Assembly: GCF_014640635.1 (NCBI RefSeq)
Contig: NZ_BMHI01000002.1
Coordinates: 496,001 to 560,000 of the forward strand
Source: Flexivirga endophytica
Lineage (GTDB): Bacteria > Actinomycetota > Actinomycetes > Actinomycetales > Dermatophilaceae
Reading direction: 5' to 3'
DNA: 64,000 bases
The notes under the pieces were generated by a model. The model saw only the letters and a program-made list of their open reading frames with translations, was not told the origin of the DNA and ran no database searches. A program made the position numbers and the translations under genes. How positions within the stretch are numbered: the first letter of the stretch is position 1; each line of letters starts with the position of its first letter. Below are positions 17,606-26,491 of this stretch, in pieces.

Positions 17606-18379
17606 ATGCCGGGACGCGTGCAATCCGTCGAACGGGCGGCCGCGATCCTGCGTCTGCTCGCCGCCGGTCACGGCCGGGTGCTGGGCGATCTGTCCGGTGC
17701 GCTGGGGCTCAGCAAGAGCACGGTGCACGGCATACTGCGGACGCTCGTCGAGGTCGGCTTCGTCGAGCAGGACCCGGCGAGCGGTGCCTACCTGCTTGCG
17801 GCGGAGGTCCTGGGCGATCGCTCAAAACCCATGGACATCAACGAGATGCGGTCGCGTGCAACGAACTGGGTCGACGGCCTGGCGGCTCGGACCCGGCTGG
17901 CCGCACGCCTTGTGGTGTTGCCTGAGACGGAGCCCACCGAGATCACGTCCGGGCTGACAGCCCATCACGTCTTCAGCGCATCGCCCGCACCGCAGCGAGT
18001 GGAGATCGGCGACGAGGTGGACCTCGCGGCGACCGCGGAGGGGAAGATGCTGCTCGCCCTCAGCCCGATCGGCGGGCAGGTGCTCGACAGCCTGCTTCGT
18101 GCCGAGCGCTCAGCCAAGAGCGGTGACCGGCTGCGCGACGACGTGACGTTGACCCGATCCCGTGGCTACGCCGTCGACACCGGCGGCTCCGGCACCGACG
18201 GAGCGGGCGTCGCGGTCCCCGTACGGAGTCACGGGGGCACGGTCGTGGCCTCGCTCGGCGTGCGCGGCTCGACCGAGCAGGTGTTGACCCCCGCACGCAG
18301 CGCGCGCAAGGACGTCCTGAGGACCCTGGACGAGGCAGCCCGGGGCACGAGTCACGCTCTCATGTCGAAACGGTGGTAG
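17606..18379 (+). CDS. IclR-family regulator of the glycerol genes (GylR-like)
   Basis: 257 residues from ATG 17606. A winged HTH (residues about 5-65, with LGLSKSTVHGILRTLVEVGF) is followed by an IclR effector domain. It sits between glpF (divergent) and the second glpK (same strand, 92 bp downstream), the arrangement of actinomycete gylR. No clear Shine-Dalgarno precedes the ATG, so it may be leaderless. Role in glycerol control is inferred from position. Confidence 0.85.
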   Translation: MPGRVQSVERAAAILRLLAAGHGRVLGDLSGALGLSKSTVHGILRTLVEVGFVEQDPASGAYLLAAEVLGDRSKPMDINEMRSRATNWVDGLAARTRLAARLVVLPETEPTEITSGLTAHHVFSASPAPQRVEIGDEVDLAATAEGKMLLALSPIGGQVLDSLLRAERSAKSGDRLRDDVTLTRSRGYAVDTGGSGTDGAGVAVPVRSHGGTVVASLGVRGSTEQVLTPARSARKDVLRTLDEAARGTSHALMSKRW

Positions 18380-18382
18380 CCA

Positions 18383-18430
18383 CCCCACGAAGTTTCTCCC
18401 CCACTACGTTCCTCCGAATACTTCGCGGGG
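18383..18430 (+). terminator. Hairpin between the IclR gene and glpK2
   Basis: CCCCACGAAGT (18383-18393) pairs with ACTTCGCGGGG (18420-18430) with one mismatch. It would separate the regulator transcript from the following kinase. Confidence 0.55.
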
Positions 18431-18471
18431 ACCCCGACTTTCGGTAACAGACATTTCGAGGAGGTTCACAG

Positions 18472-19983
18472 ATGGCCGCGCGTTACGTCCTCAGCATCGA
18501 CCAGGGCACCACCTCGACCCGGGCGATGATCTTCGACCAGCACGGCCGGTTGGCCGGCATGGGTCAGCGCGAGCACCGGCAGATCTTCCCTCAGCCCGGC
18601 TGGGTCGAACACGACGCGGCGGAGATCTGGCACAACACGCGGCACGTCATACCCGAGGCGCTCGCCGACCTCGGGATCTCGGTCGCCGACGTTGCCGCGG
18701 TGGGTGTCGCGAACCAGCGGGAGACGTTCGTGCTGTGGGAGAGGACGACCGGTCGACCGGTCTGCCCGGCGATCGTCTGGCAGGACACGCGCACCCGGTC
18801 GGTCGCCGACCACCTGCTGGACGACCCCGGTGCCGACTTCTTCCGGCAACGGGCCGGCATCCCGCCGGCGTCATACTTCACTGCGGTGCGGTTGTCCTGG
18901 TTGATGGACAGCCGGCCGGAGTTGCGGGAGCGCGCGCATCGCGGTGACCTGCTGCTGGGCACCATGGAGACATGGCTGATCTGGAACCTTACCGGTGGCC
19001 CGGACGGCGGCATACACGTCACGGACGTGACCAATGCGAGCCGTACGTTGCTGATGAATCTCGAGAGTCTGCACTGGGATTCGGAGTTGCTCGAGTTCTT
19101 CGACGTTCCTCGGGCGATCCTGCCGAAGATCGTGCCGTCGTCGACGATCGTCGGGACGGCGACAGGCTCGCTCGCAGGTGTGCCGGTCGCTGCGGCGGTC
19201 GGGGACCAGCAGAGTGCACTCTTCGGGCAGACCTGTTTCGAGGCAGGCGAAGTCAAGTGCACCTACGGCACCGGCGCCTTCTTGCTGATGAACACTGGCG
19301 ACGAGATCGTGACGTCCACGCACGGCATGCTGCCTACGGTCGCCTACCAATTGGCTGACGGCACAAAGGCTTACGCGCTCGAAGGGTCGATCGCCGTGGC
19401 GGGCGGGCTTGTCCAGTGGGTGCGCGACGGGCTGGGTCTGATCCGCAGCGCACCCGAGATTGAAACACTCGCGCGCACGGTCGACGACAGCGGTGGGTGC
19501 GTTGTCGTGCCGGCATTCACCGGGCTCTTCTCGCCGTACTGGTCCTCGGGCGCTCGCGGTGTGATCTCCGGGCTGACCAGTTTCGTCACCGCCGGTCACC
19601 TGGCACGTGCCGTGCTCGAGTCGTGTGCGTGGCAGACTAATGATGTCGTGGAAGCGATGGCCGCGGACGCCGGTGTGCCGCTGAAATCCCTACGCGCAGA
19701 CGGCGGTATGACGGCCAACCACCTGATGATGCAGATGGTCGCGGACGTGCTCGACGTGTCAGTGGTGCGGCCGACGATGAGCGAGACCGTCAGTCTCGGG
19801 GCGGCATACCTCGCCGGGCTCGCGGTCGGCTACTGGTCGGACATCAAGGTGTTGCGCCGCAACTGGCACCGGGCCGGTCAGTGGGACCCGCAGATGTCGC
19901 CGCAGGTGCGGGAGTCCCAGCGCGCGGCGTGGCGCTCGGCGGTCGGGCGGACACTGGGAGACGGCAGTGTCGCGGCCGGGTGA
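18472..19983 (+). CDS. glpK: Glycerol kinase (second copy)
   Basis: 503 residues, start preceded by CGAGGAGG. FGGY kinase with [37 protein letters not shown] and LRADGGMTANHL. It has the same architecture as the minus-strand glpK, but clearly diverged sequence throughout, so it is an old paralog or a separate acquisition rather than a recent duplication. It may have a different substrate preference or be expressed under different conditions; both kinases keep the glycerol kinase motifs. Confidence 0.92.
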   Translation: MAARYVLSIDQGTTSTRAMIFDQHGRLAGMGQREHRQIFPQPGWVEHDAAEIWHNTRHVIPEALADLGISVADVAAVGVANQRETFVLWERTTGRPVCPAIVWQDTRTRSVADHLLDDPGADFFRQRAGIPPASYFTAVRLSWLMDSRPELRERAHRGDLLLGTMETWLIWNLTGGPDGGIHVTDVTNASRTLLMNLESLHWDSELLEFFDVPRAILPKIVPSSTIVGTATGSLAGVPVAAAVGDQQSALFGQTCFEAGEVKCTYGTGAFLLMNTGDEIVTSTHGMLPTVAYQLADGTKAYALEGSIAVAGGLVQWVRDGLGLIRSAPEIETLARTVDDSGGCVVVPAFTGLFSPYWSSGARGVISGLTSFVTAGHLARAVLESCAWQTNDVVEAMAADAGVPLKSLRADGGMTANHLMMQMVADVLDVSVVRPTMSETVSLGAAYLAGLAVGYWSDIKVLRRNWHRAGQWDPQMSPQVRESQRAAWRSAVGRTLGDGSVAAG

Positions 19984-20000
19984 CGCCTCGATTAGTCCGG

Positions 20001-20531
20001 TCAGCTGCTGAGGTCCTTGACCATGGTCGTGCGCGGCCACCGTTCGTAACCCGCGTCGCGTTGGCGAGCGCGAATAGCCAGAAGTCCGGCCGACGTCTCT
20101 TCCTCGGCGAGGGTTCGCCAGCCGAGACGCTCGTAATAAGGCGCATTCCACGGAACGTCCTGGAACGTCGTGAGCGACAGTCGATGTAGGCCGCGTGCCG
20201 TCGCCAATTCGGCTGCTGCCTCGAGGAGTAGGGCGCCAATGCGGTGCCCCAGGAAGCGCGGCCTCACGTTCACCCCGGCGATGTAGAGCGTCTCGTCGAG
20301 AGTCCGGTATTCGATAAAACCAGCAATATCCGTGTCGCACAGGGCAATTCGGATGTTGTCCGCGTAGAACGCATCGCTGAGGAAGCCAACGTCGGGTTCG
20401 TTTCCCACGGCAACCTCGCTCATTCCGATGTCTGCATAGGAAAGGTAGCTTTCGACTTCCAGCGCGGGGAGCTCGCCGATCTCGGCGGCTGTCGGCCTCC
20501 GGATGGTTGTCTTCGCGCCCATGGGCGGCAT
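20001..20531 (-). CDS. GNAT-family N-acetyltransferase
   Basis: 176 residues (a start at 20522 is also possible). The acetyl-CoA binding segment is GVNVRPRFLGHRIGALLLEAA, close to the R/Q-x-x-G-x-G/A consensus, and the C-terminal APYYERLGWRTL is typical of small GNAT enzymes. Substrate unknown. It is convergent to glpK2 with 17 bp between the stops. Confidence 0.8.
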   Translation of the reverse strand: MPPMGAKTTIRRPTAAEIGELPALEVESYLSYADIGMSEVAVGNEPDVGFLSDAFYADNIRIALCDTDIAGFIEYRTLDETLYIAGVNVRPRFLGHRIGALLLEAAAELATARGLHRLSLTTFQDVPWNAPYYERLGWRTLAEEETSAGLLAIRARQRDAGYERWPRTTMVKDLSS

Positions 20532-20761
20532 TCGATCACATCGTCGTTCTGATCCGGTGTGTATTTCGGTCTGAATCGTTCTTCGCGGGCGGGGTCGTGA
20601 TGTTGCGTTGGGTGGTCCTGTGCGGCTGACCTCGGCGCCGCTCCGGAGTCGCCGCGCTATCCAATTAGCGGAAATGAGTTCGATGAAACACTAGCCGTTG
20701 ACTACCCCTTCCGGTATCCTGAGAGTAGCGAAAATGCTTACAGGGGAAGGGGGTTCACGTC

Positions 20762-22204
20762 ATGAGCATTAGGCATTCGCTCCTGGATGGTGCCCCTGCT
20801 GCGGAGCCGGGTCGGGGACCGGAACTACTCGCTGCGGTACAGGCAGTGGCCGTGTTGTTGGACGAAATCCCGGCGGCTTTGCACCAGCTCGGCGAGGACC
20901 AGGAGGCCGAGTTGATGTCGGTCCTGTTGCGGTTGCAGGGTCGGTCGTCGCAGGTGGGCACGATCGTGGCTGCGGACGCGGTCGACCGCGGCGCGGTCAC
21001 GAGGTCGGATGCGGCCACCACCGGCCAGTGGATCGCCGGGCGGCTGACCGGCGGGACGCGTTTGGAGCCGCGGACGGTCCGGGCGATGGCGTCCGTTGCC
21101 GATGCGTGCCAGCACCGCAAGAACACGGTGATCACGACTGCGTTGCTGGAGGGGTCATGTTCGGTGGAGTCCGCGCGGACCGCGTTGGCCCAGGCGGACA
21201 AAGTCGGGCCGGTGATCCCGACCGCGGAACGTGACGAGGTGTTGGGCTGGTTCCTGCAGATCGATCCCGCGCTCGGGTGTGATGGTCTGACGAAACTGAC
21301 TCGGCGGATCATCGACAGATTCGCCCCGGACGAACTCTCCAAGGATGACGAGAAACTCGAACGGACCGAATCCTTGTCCTGGTCGACCACCGCGACGGGG
21401 ATGACGCGCCTGGTGGCGGAGTTGTCGCCGGCGAACGCCGCGATTCTGAAGGAAGCGATCAACGCCAATTCCGCACCCCGACCGGATGCGGGTCGAGTAG
21501 CGGCGGAGGAGCGTAGCGGGGGAGCCGGCGTATCGAGGCCCCATGCGCCCTCGGGATCGAGCGGTGCTGGCGGTACGGGTGCGGCATTCGGCCTTGGCGC
21601 CGACAATGCACCCGAGTGTCCTGGCCCATCCACAGGCGCTGGTGAGCAGGTCCGGGATGAGCGGTCGCCGGGCAAACGCCGCCTGGACGCGTTGATGGAC
21701 CTCGTCGGTGCCGGCGCACGCGCAGCGACCGGGGAAGGCACCCAGGCAAGTGCGGCCACCGTGTTACTCACCATGGGACTGCAAGAACTGCTCGCCGGGC
21801 ACGGCGCCACCACCCCCACCGGCGACCTCGTCGACGCCGGCGCCGCCCGACGGTTCGCCTGTTCGGCGGACCTGATCCCGGTCGTGCTCGGCGGCCCCAG
21901 CCAACCCCTGGATGTGGGGCGGCGAGAACGCCTGGCCACCAAAGCGATCCGCGCGGCAGTCATCCTGCGAGATGGCGGATGCACCTTCCCCGGCTGCGAC
22001 CGGCCACCAGGATTCTGCGAAATCCACCACGTCAGACCCTGGTGGGCCGGAGGCGAAACCTCCCTGACCAACGCGACACTGCTGTGCTGCCGACACCACC
22101 AGACCGTGCACCGACAGGGCTACACCGCGACGGTCGAGCCCGACGGCGTGCGCTGGGACCTCACACCCGGGCAGATGCCCGGCCACCACACCGCAGTGGC
22201 CTGA
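20762..22204 (+). CDS. DUF222 / HNH endonuclease-like protein (13E12-type)
   Basis: 480 residues; AAGGGGG lies upstream of the start. A long helical DUF222 region is followed by a C-terminal HNH nuclease domain: zinc-type CTFPGCDRPP, catalytic EIHHVRPWWAGG, then LTNATLLCCRHHQTVHRQG. These proteins are multi-copy in many actinobacteria and may be mobile, but their role is not known. Residues about 243-262 are encoded by a copy of a dispersed intergenic repeat inserted in frame. GC at third positions is somewhat lower in the N-terminal half than in its neighbours. Confidence 0.88.
   Translation: MSIRHSLLDGAPAAEPGRGPELLAAVQAVAVLLDEIPAALHQLGEDQEAELMSVLLRLQGRSSQVGTIVAADAVDRGAVTRSDAATTGQWIAGRLTGGTRLEPRTVRAMASVADACQHRKNTVITTALLEGSCSVESARTALAQADKVGPVIPTAERDEVLGWFLQIDPALGCDGLTKLTRRIIDRFAPDELSKDDEKLERTESLSWSTTATGMTRLVAELSPANAAILKEAINANSAPRPDAGRVAAEERSGGAGVSRPHAPSGSSGAGGTGAAFGLGADNAPECPGPSTGAGEQVRDERSPGKRRLDALMDLVGAGARAATGEGTQASAATVLLTMGLQELLAGHGATTPTGDLVDAGAARRFACSADLIPVVLGGPSQPLDVGRRERLATKAIRAAVILRDGGCTFPGCDRPPGFCEIHHVRPWWAGGETSLTNATLLCCRHHQTVHRQGYTATVEPDGVRWDLTPGQMPGHHTAVA
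21490..21542 (+). repeat. GAGTAGC...GTATCGA repeat, copy 2, inside the HNH gene
   Basis: GGTCGAGTAGCGG, GAGGAGCGTAGCG and GCGTATCGAGGCCCC occur in the order seen in the intergenic copies at 12957 and 40581. Here it is translated in frame as a Gly/Arg/Ala-rich segment between the DUF222 region and a low-complexity linker. Confidence 0.75.
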
Positions 22205-22626
22205 GTCCCACTTGGTCGTATCGGTGAGTCTCGACATCGCCGTCGATGGGATCTCAGCGAGCGCCACCGACGATTCGGGCTTCGTTCGAAGTCGGAATCG
22301 AGCGGCGGCGAATGCAGTGAACTCACGTATGGGTTGCGTGAGAGGAGTCACCTCCGGGACCGGCACCCGGACAGACTTGTGTGGGAACCCCGACATCTCC
22401 CGCCGAGACGTGAGTTCCCCGGACCCGGCCCGGCTCGAACGGGCAGCCACCCTCTCCGCGCGGCGGGCAGGACGCACCCTTACCGGGTAGACGCGCCTTG
22501 GGCGGGCTCGGCACAAACGGTAGAGCTACGAACGCCGTCGCGCGACACATTAAGGAGCACTTGCGTACTGTCTCGGCCGACATCGTTCATCGGCGCGGTC
22601 CGGTGATGTTCTGGCAGGCTGCACCC
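22205..22626. other. Gap without a convincing gene
   Basis: This 422-bp stretch has open frames on both strands, but none with a good start, known motif or neighbour-like codon use. A 10-bp inverted repeat, GAACTCACGT (22319-22328) and ACGTGAGTTC (22408-22417), brackets 79 bases. It could hold a small RNA or decayed DNA; nothing firmer can be said. Confidence 0.4.
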
Positions 22627-23034
22627 ATGTTTGACGAGTTGATCGGGTCTCGCCTGCAGTCCGTCGACCGTTTCGCGTGGCAGTCGACGGACGGCTCGTT
22701 CCGGACACCATCGGCTGGCTCGGTGCACATGCGGTTCGAGTCCGACCTGGACCTACATCTGGACGGGGCAAGCGACTGGACCTTGTCCTGCTCAATCACC
22801 GATGCCGATGATCAAGGCTGGATGAGCCAGTATCTCTACGACGATGCAGGGCGGTGGGTGTTGCGAGACGCAACCGGCGAGGTGCCGTTCGTGGGCTGCG
22901 TCGGAGAGCCGCTGATGCGCGCGACCCCGGTACGCGATGAGGTGAACCAGACTGTGGGGGTGAGTCTCATGTTTGAGACGCAAGAAATGACGCTCGTCCT
23001 GTGGGCGGGCGAGATTGACACATCTGCCAGGTGA
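22627..23034 (+). CDS. Hypothetical protein
   Basis: 135 residues from ATG 22627. Not recognised. It is acidic, soluble and without signal or membrane segments. The sequence (SVHMRFESDLDLHLDG, WTLSCSIT, GVSLMFETQEMTLVLWAGEID) reads like alternating beta strands, possibly a small beta-barrel or immunity-type protein. It follows the DUF222/HNH gene at a distance of 422 bp, so a functional link is doubtful. Confidence 0.55.
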   Translation: MFDELIGSRLQSVDRFAWQSTDGSFRTPSAGSVHMRFESDLDLHLDGASDWTLSCSITDADDQGWMSQYLYDDAGRWVLRDATGEVPFVGCVGEPLMRATPVRDEVNQTVGVSLMFETQEMTLVLWAGEIDTSAR

Positions 23035-23323
23035 GTCTTGGCGCTCGTCTCCAATGAGGAGCAAATGCGATACGTCCTGGTCAGTTGGTGAGTGTGACGG
23101 CCGAGGAAGATCTCGACGATGTCGCAGCATGCTGGGCATGCCGCCAACTGAAGTTGTCGTAGACGGCGAGATTCGCTGGGAATCGACCCATTAGCGGATC
23201 GGTCATCGGGGGTGATGTCCGGCATCTCTACTGCCACCGTCGGTGCCGCTGGGGTTCCGCGTGCGAGCGGCATCGTGCGTAAATCGATCGCGCGGCATAC
23301 GACGACTGTGCTCGACTGCCCGG

Positions 23324-23851
23324 GTGAAGATTCGCCTGGAGCAACCCGTTGACTTCGACGCGATCGACGCACTCGTACGGGCGGCGTTCGGGAAGCAGAT
23401 GGAGGCAGATCTCGTCCGCGCGATCCGCGACGACGCCTGCTATCGGCCGGCCATGTCGTTCGTAGCCGTCGAGGGCGACGACATCGTGGGTCACGTCATG
23501 GTCGACGGTTGCTGGATTCGCAGCAACGATCAGGACCGGCCGATCGTCATGCTGTCGCCACTCGCGGTCGCTCCCGATCACCAACGGCGCGGCATCGGCA
23601 CGGCCCTCATCGAAGCTGCCACCTCTGTTGCCGATGCAGCCCACGAGCCGCTCATCGTCCTTGAAGGAAGCCCGACCTATTACGGCGCAAGGGGATTCGC
23701 CTACGCGGGCGACCACGGACTGACGCTGCCGCTCGCCGACTGGGCGCCGCCCACCGCGGCCCAGGTCCGGCTGCTCACGGCATACGACCCGAACGACCCG
23801 ACCCTGCGCGGCGATGTCGTCTACCCCGAGCCGTTCACCGGACTGGGGTGA
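23324..23851 (+). CDS. GNAT-family N-acetyltransferase (YhbS-like)
   Basis: 175 residues from the GTG at 23324. It contains LSPLAVAPDHQRRGIGTALIEAA, the acetyl-CoA binding motif with the Q-R-R-G-I-G core, then EGSPTYYGARGFAYAG, typical of the YhbS-type subgroup. Substrate unknown. No clear ribosome site; an in-frame ATG upstream at 23243 gives a basic N-terminal extension that does not look conserved. Confidence 0.8.
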   Translation: MKIRLEQPVDFDAIDALVRAAFGKQMEADLVRAIRDDACYRPAMSFVAVEGDDIVGHVMVDGCWIRSNDQDRPIVMLSPLAVAPDHQRRGIGTALIEAATSVADAAHEPLIVLEGSPTYYGARGFAYAGDHGLTLPLADWAPPTAAQVRLLTAYDPNDPTLRGDVVYPEPFTGLG

Positions 23852-23881
23852 AGCCGCACCGGACGGTGAACCGGAACACGA

Positions 23882-24766
23882 TCACCAGGTGACGGTGAAG
23901 CTGCCCTTGTCGGTGATCGGGCTGACGGCATACGAGGTGCCCGGGTACTTCCAGCCGGCGCCGTCGGCGACCCAGCCCTGGCTCGGCAACGTCTGCCGCC
24001 AGTAGGCCTCGATGTCGGTCGGCAGATAGGTGAGTCGGACGGTCAGGCTGTTGCCGCTCTCCGCGGTGCGCTGCCACGAGGTCTTCGACGGCATCGACAG
24101 CATCCGCTTCGCGCCACCGGACGGGTCGTCCAGCGGCACGGCGCCGACATACTCACGGTCATCCAGCGCCTTGGACTGGGGCAGGCCGCTCGGCATCGCG
24201 GGCGGTTGATGAGCGGCGATCGACATCGACGAGTCCGCTGAGCTCGACGGAGTCGACATCGTGCTCGAGCCACCGGACATCGCGGTGCGGGTCGCTTCGG
24301 GAGGGGTCGTTGTCTCGGACCTCGGTGCCGACGACGCGGTCGAATCGCCGGACGTCGGCAACGTCGTGGTCGGCCCCTTGCTCTGATAGGCCGGGTGGCG
24401 CAACGGCGTCACCAGCCCCCCGGACGAGGAGGACGGGCTGCTCGTCGTGGCGCCGCTCGGTGACGTGCTCGAGGACGCCGTCGTGCTGGCAGGTGGCAGG
24501 CCGTTGACGACCTGCCGTTGACCGTCGCCGTGCAAACCGATGAAGGTCACCCCGACGATCGCAGCAGCCGCAGCTGCGGCACCGATGCCGGCGAACCAAC
24601 GAGTCCCCGGGTGGCGCCGGTGCTGGCTGCTCAGCGCGGCCGCCACCTCGTCCTCGCGGTCGTGGTCGAGGTCGGCGTCGGAGATCTGCAGAGCCTTCGC
24701 GGTGAAGGCCGCACGCAGGCGACGCTCGAGGTCGTCGGTGTTGTCGTGCTGCTCAGACGGATCCAT
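23882..24766 (-). CDS. Membrane protein paired with the sigma factor (putative anti-sigma)
   Basis: 294 residues. A cytoplasmic N-terminus of about 55 residues is followed by a single membrane helix (about 57-80, rich in Ala). A long Ser/Thr/Pro-rich extracytoplasmic linker follows (about 90-185), then a C-terminal domain of about 100 residues. The gene overlaps the sigma-factor gene by 14 bp, which favours an anti-sigma or sensor role. The zinc-type His-x3-Cys-x2-Cys motif of classic anti-sigma factors is absent. The family was not recognised beyond this. Confidence 0.6.
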   Translation of the reverse strand: MDPSEQHDNTDDLERRLRAAFTAKALQISDADLDHDREDEVAAALSSQHRRHPGTRWFAGIGAAAAAAAIVGVTFIGLHGDGQRQVVNGLPPASTTASSSTSPSGATTSSPSSSSGGLVTPLRHPAYQSKGPTTTLPTSGDSTASSAPRSETTTPPEATRTAMSGGSSTMSTPSSSADSSMSIAAHQPPAMPSGLPQSKALDDREYVGAVPLDDPSGGAKRMLSMPSKTSWQRTAESGNSLTVRLTYLPTDIEAYWRQTLPSQGWVADGAGWKYPGTSYAVSPITDKGSFTVTW

Positions 24767-25268
24767 CGGTTTCGCCTCCTTGCATGATCTTGGCCAGTGT
24801 CGCCATCGCGCGACTTGCTTGTGATTTCACGGTTCCCTTGCTGATGCCGAGCGCGTCGGCGATCTCCGCCTCGGACATCTCCGACCAGTAGCGCAGCACC
24901 AGCACCTCACGCTGTCGCGGTGGTAACTGGTCGACCGCCCGCAACACCTCCTGGTGCTCCTCGGCGAGGATCACCTCGCTGTCGGCAGGTGGTGCGATCT
25001 CCGGCTCGGCGACCTTCAGATGCGCGCGGACCGTGCGCCGCCTGCGCAGCATCGAGCGCGACTGGTTGACGACCGCCTGCCGCAGGTAGCCGACGGCCGC
25101 CCGCGAGTCGCGCAACGCTCCGCGGTTACGGTGCATGCCCAGGAAGGCTTCCTGCACGACGTCCTCGGCGCTCGCCGTGTCGTCGACGAGCAGCCGGGCG
25201 AGACGCACCATCTGCAGGTGGTGCGTGCGGTAGAGCTCGGCCAGGTCGACCGGTGGGTCCGCCGTCAT
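24753..25268 (-). CDS. ECF RNA polymerase sigma factor (SigE-type)
   Basis: 171 residues from ATG 25268 (the frame stays open to 25361). Region 2 is RLARLLVDDTASAEDVVQEA and region 4 is LPPRQREVLVLRYWSEMSEA followed by the helix-turn-helix IADALGISKGTVKSQASRA. It lacks C-terminal extensions. It probably controls its own operon with the overlapping membrane partner; the signal is unknown. Confidence 0.9.
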   Translation of the reverse strand: MTADPPVDLAELYRTHHLQMVRLARLLVDDTASAEDVVQEAFLGMHRNRGALRDSRAAVGYLRQAVVNQSRSMLRRRRTVRAHLKVAEPEIAPPADSEVILAEEHQEVLRAVDQLPPRQREVLVLRYWSEMSEAEIADALGISKGTVKSQASRAMATLAKIMQGGETDGSV

Positions 25269-25555
25269 CGCATCGTGCGCAGGAGTCGATCCAGGGTCAT
25301 GGATCCGACCTCCCAAGCGATACGGCCTCTCGGCATACACGGAGGGTGCAGTGAGTGTCACGACACCTCAACCCCTCGCCCAGACCTTAACGATTCATCG
25401 CTGCAGGAGGGAACGCCGCACCGCGACGGGCCGGATACCGGCCGCCGGGCGTCGGTTCTCGCGTTGCACCTCACGGTGGGAAGACGTGTGAACCCCCTCG
25501 AGGTTGCTCGGTATGGCGCGGCGACGCCGTGCGGTCGGTCACACCGGTGATGGCC

Positions 25556-26197
25556 TCACGGCAGCAGGAGTATGGCGTCAGCGCGGTCCCGCGTCGACCG
25601 CACCACCTCGGCATTGCGCTCGTCGGAACCCAGCGCGCGTTCCGATGCTTCGGCGAGGCTGCGGCCGTAGCTGCGGTGCCGCGCGATCAGCCGGTCGCGG
25701 CGGAGCTCGTCGGGGGTTTCGACATACCAGATCGCGTCCAGCAGACCGGGCAACTCGCACCACGGCTCGTCCGGCAGCAGCAGGTAGTTGCCCTCGGTCA
25801 GCACGACCTGCGCGGCCGGGGACACCTCGATCGCTCCGGCGATCGGCTCCTCCAGCGACCGGTCGAAGGACGGCGCCCACACCGTGCGGTCGCGCTCGCG
25901 GCGGATCCGGGCGAGCAACTCGACGTACCCCGCGGCGTCGAAGGTGTGCGGCGCACCCTTGACCGGCGCCCAGCCGCGTTCGTCGAGCACCGCCTGGGCG
26001 AGATGGAAGCCGTCCATCGGCACCACGACCGTGCGCAGGCCGCGCTCACGGCAGCCGGCGGCGAGCACCTCGGCGGCCGTGGACTTGCCCGTGGCCGGTG
26101 GTCCGGTGAGCCCGACGACGACGCGGTCGCCCCGTCGGGCCGGCTCAGTGAGTGCCGCGACGGCGGTGGCGGCGGAGAGCGTGCGATCGGAGGTCAC
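25556..26197 (-). CDS. Nucleoside/nucleotide kinase family protein (PanK/uridine kinase-like)
   Basis: 213 residues from a GTG at 26197. The P-loop is GLTGPPATGKST (about residues 29-40), followed by VVPMDGFHLAQAVLDERG. This is the family signature of the pantothenate/uridine kinase-like group often annotated as fructose- or nucleoside-kinase-like. LTEGNYLLL and WYVETPDELRRDRLIARH follow in the usual order. It phosphorylates a small metabolite using ATP; the substrate is undetermined. It is divergent from the riboswitch operon. Confidence 0.85.
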   Translation of the reverse strand: MTSDRTLSAATAVAALTEPARRGDRVVVGLTGPPATGKSTAAEVLAAGCRERGLRTVVVPMDGFHLAQAVLDERGWAPVKGAPHTFDAAGYVELLARIRRERDRTVWAPSFDRSLEEPIAGAIEVSPAAQVVLTEGNYLLLPDEPWCELPGLLDAIWYVETPDELRRDRLIARHRSYGRSLAEASERALGSDERNAEVVRSTRDRADAILLLP

Positions 26198-26285
26198 CCG
26201 CGAGACTCTGCGGCATCGGAGCGCGCCATACAAGCCTGTGCTCGTTCCGGAGCGCCGTCCGGCGGTGCTACCGTTTTGGGCTGAC

Positions 26286-26390
26286 GCCCGTGTCGGGCGT
26301 CCAGGTGCGCGCAGGGGAAGTCGGTGCAAATCCGACGCTGTCCCGCAGCCGTGAGTGGCCGGTCGGCCACGAGTCGGAATACCTGCGCCG
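26286..26390 (+). promoter_or_regulatory. Cobalamin (B12) riboswitch
   Basis: The conserved core is clear: GCAGGGGAAGTCGGTGCAAA, then TCCGACGCTGTCCCGCAGCC (the B12 box region), GTGAGTGGCC and the closing GAGTCGGAATACCTGC. The flanking GGTGCGCGC and GCCCG/CGGGC helices fit the usual P1/P2 elements. It lies about 100 bases before the first gene of an ECF transporter operon and is expected to lower expression when adenosyl- or other cobalamins are plentiful. Confidence 0.93.
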
Positions 26391-26435
26391 CCCGTCACCG
26401 GATCGACTGTCGAGGACTGCAGTCGCGGGCGAGAT

Positions 26436-26482
26436 CGTGTCGCACGCGGGAAGTCGCGACACGAGTCCTGATACGAAAGGAC
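26436..26482 (+). promoter_or_regulatory. Expression platform hairpins, one covering the ribosome site
   Basis: Downstream of the riboswitch core, CGTGTCGC (26436-26443) pairs with GCGACACG (26456-26463). Next, GTCCT (26465-26469) pairs with AGGAC (26478-26482), which contains part of the Shine-Dalgarno AAAGGA for the ATG at 26492. No U tract follows, so control of translation initiation is more likely than termination. Confidence 0.5.
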
Positions 26483-26491
26483 ATCGCCCGC

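Noticed and set aside
20697-20720. TTGACT...TATCCT promoter ahead of the HNH gene
   Set aside because: The spacer would be only 11 bp, too short for a normal sigma-70-type promoter.
22400-22500. Possible tRNA remnant (GCTCGAACGGGC resembles a T arm)
   Set aside because: No acceptor or anticodon stems can be paired around it.
21764-22516. Minus-strand frame over the HNH gene's end and the following gap
   Set aside because: It mostly overlaps the HNH coding region antisense. The part beyond it lacks a start, motif or strong codon bias, although its third-position GC is moderately high.
23882-24766. Classic zinc anti-sigma factor
   Set aside because: The His-x3-Cys-x2-Cys motif is missing; only gene overlap with the sigma factor supports an anti-sigma role.
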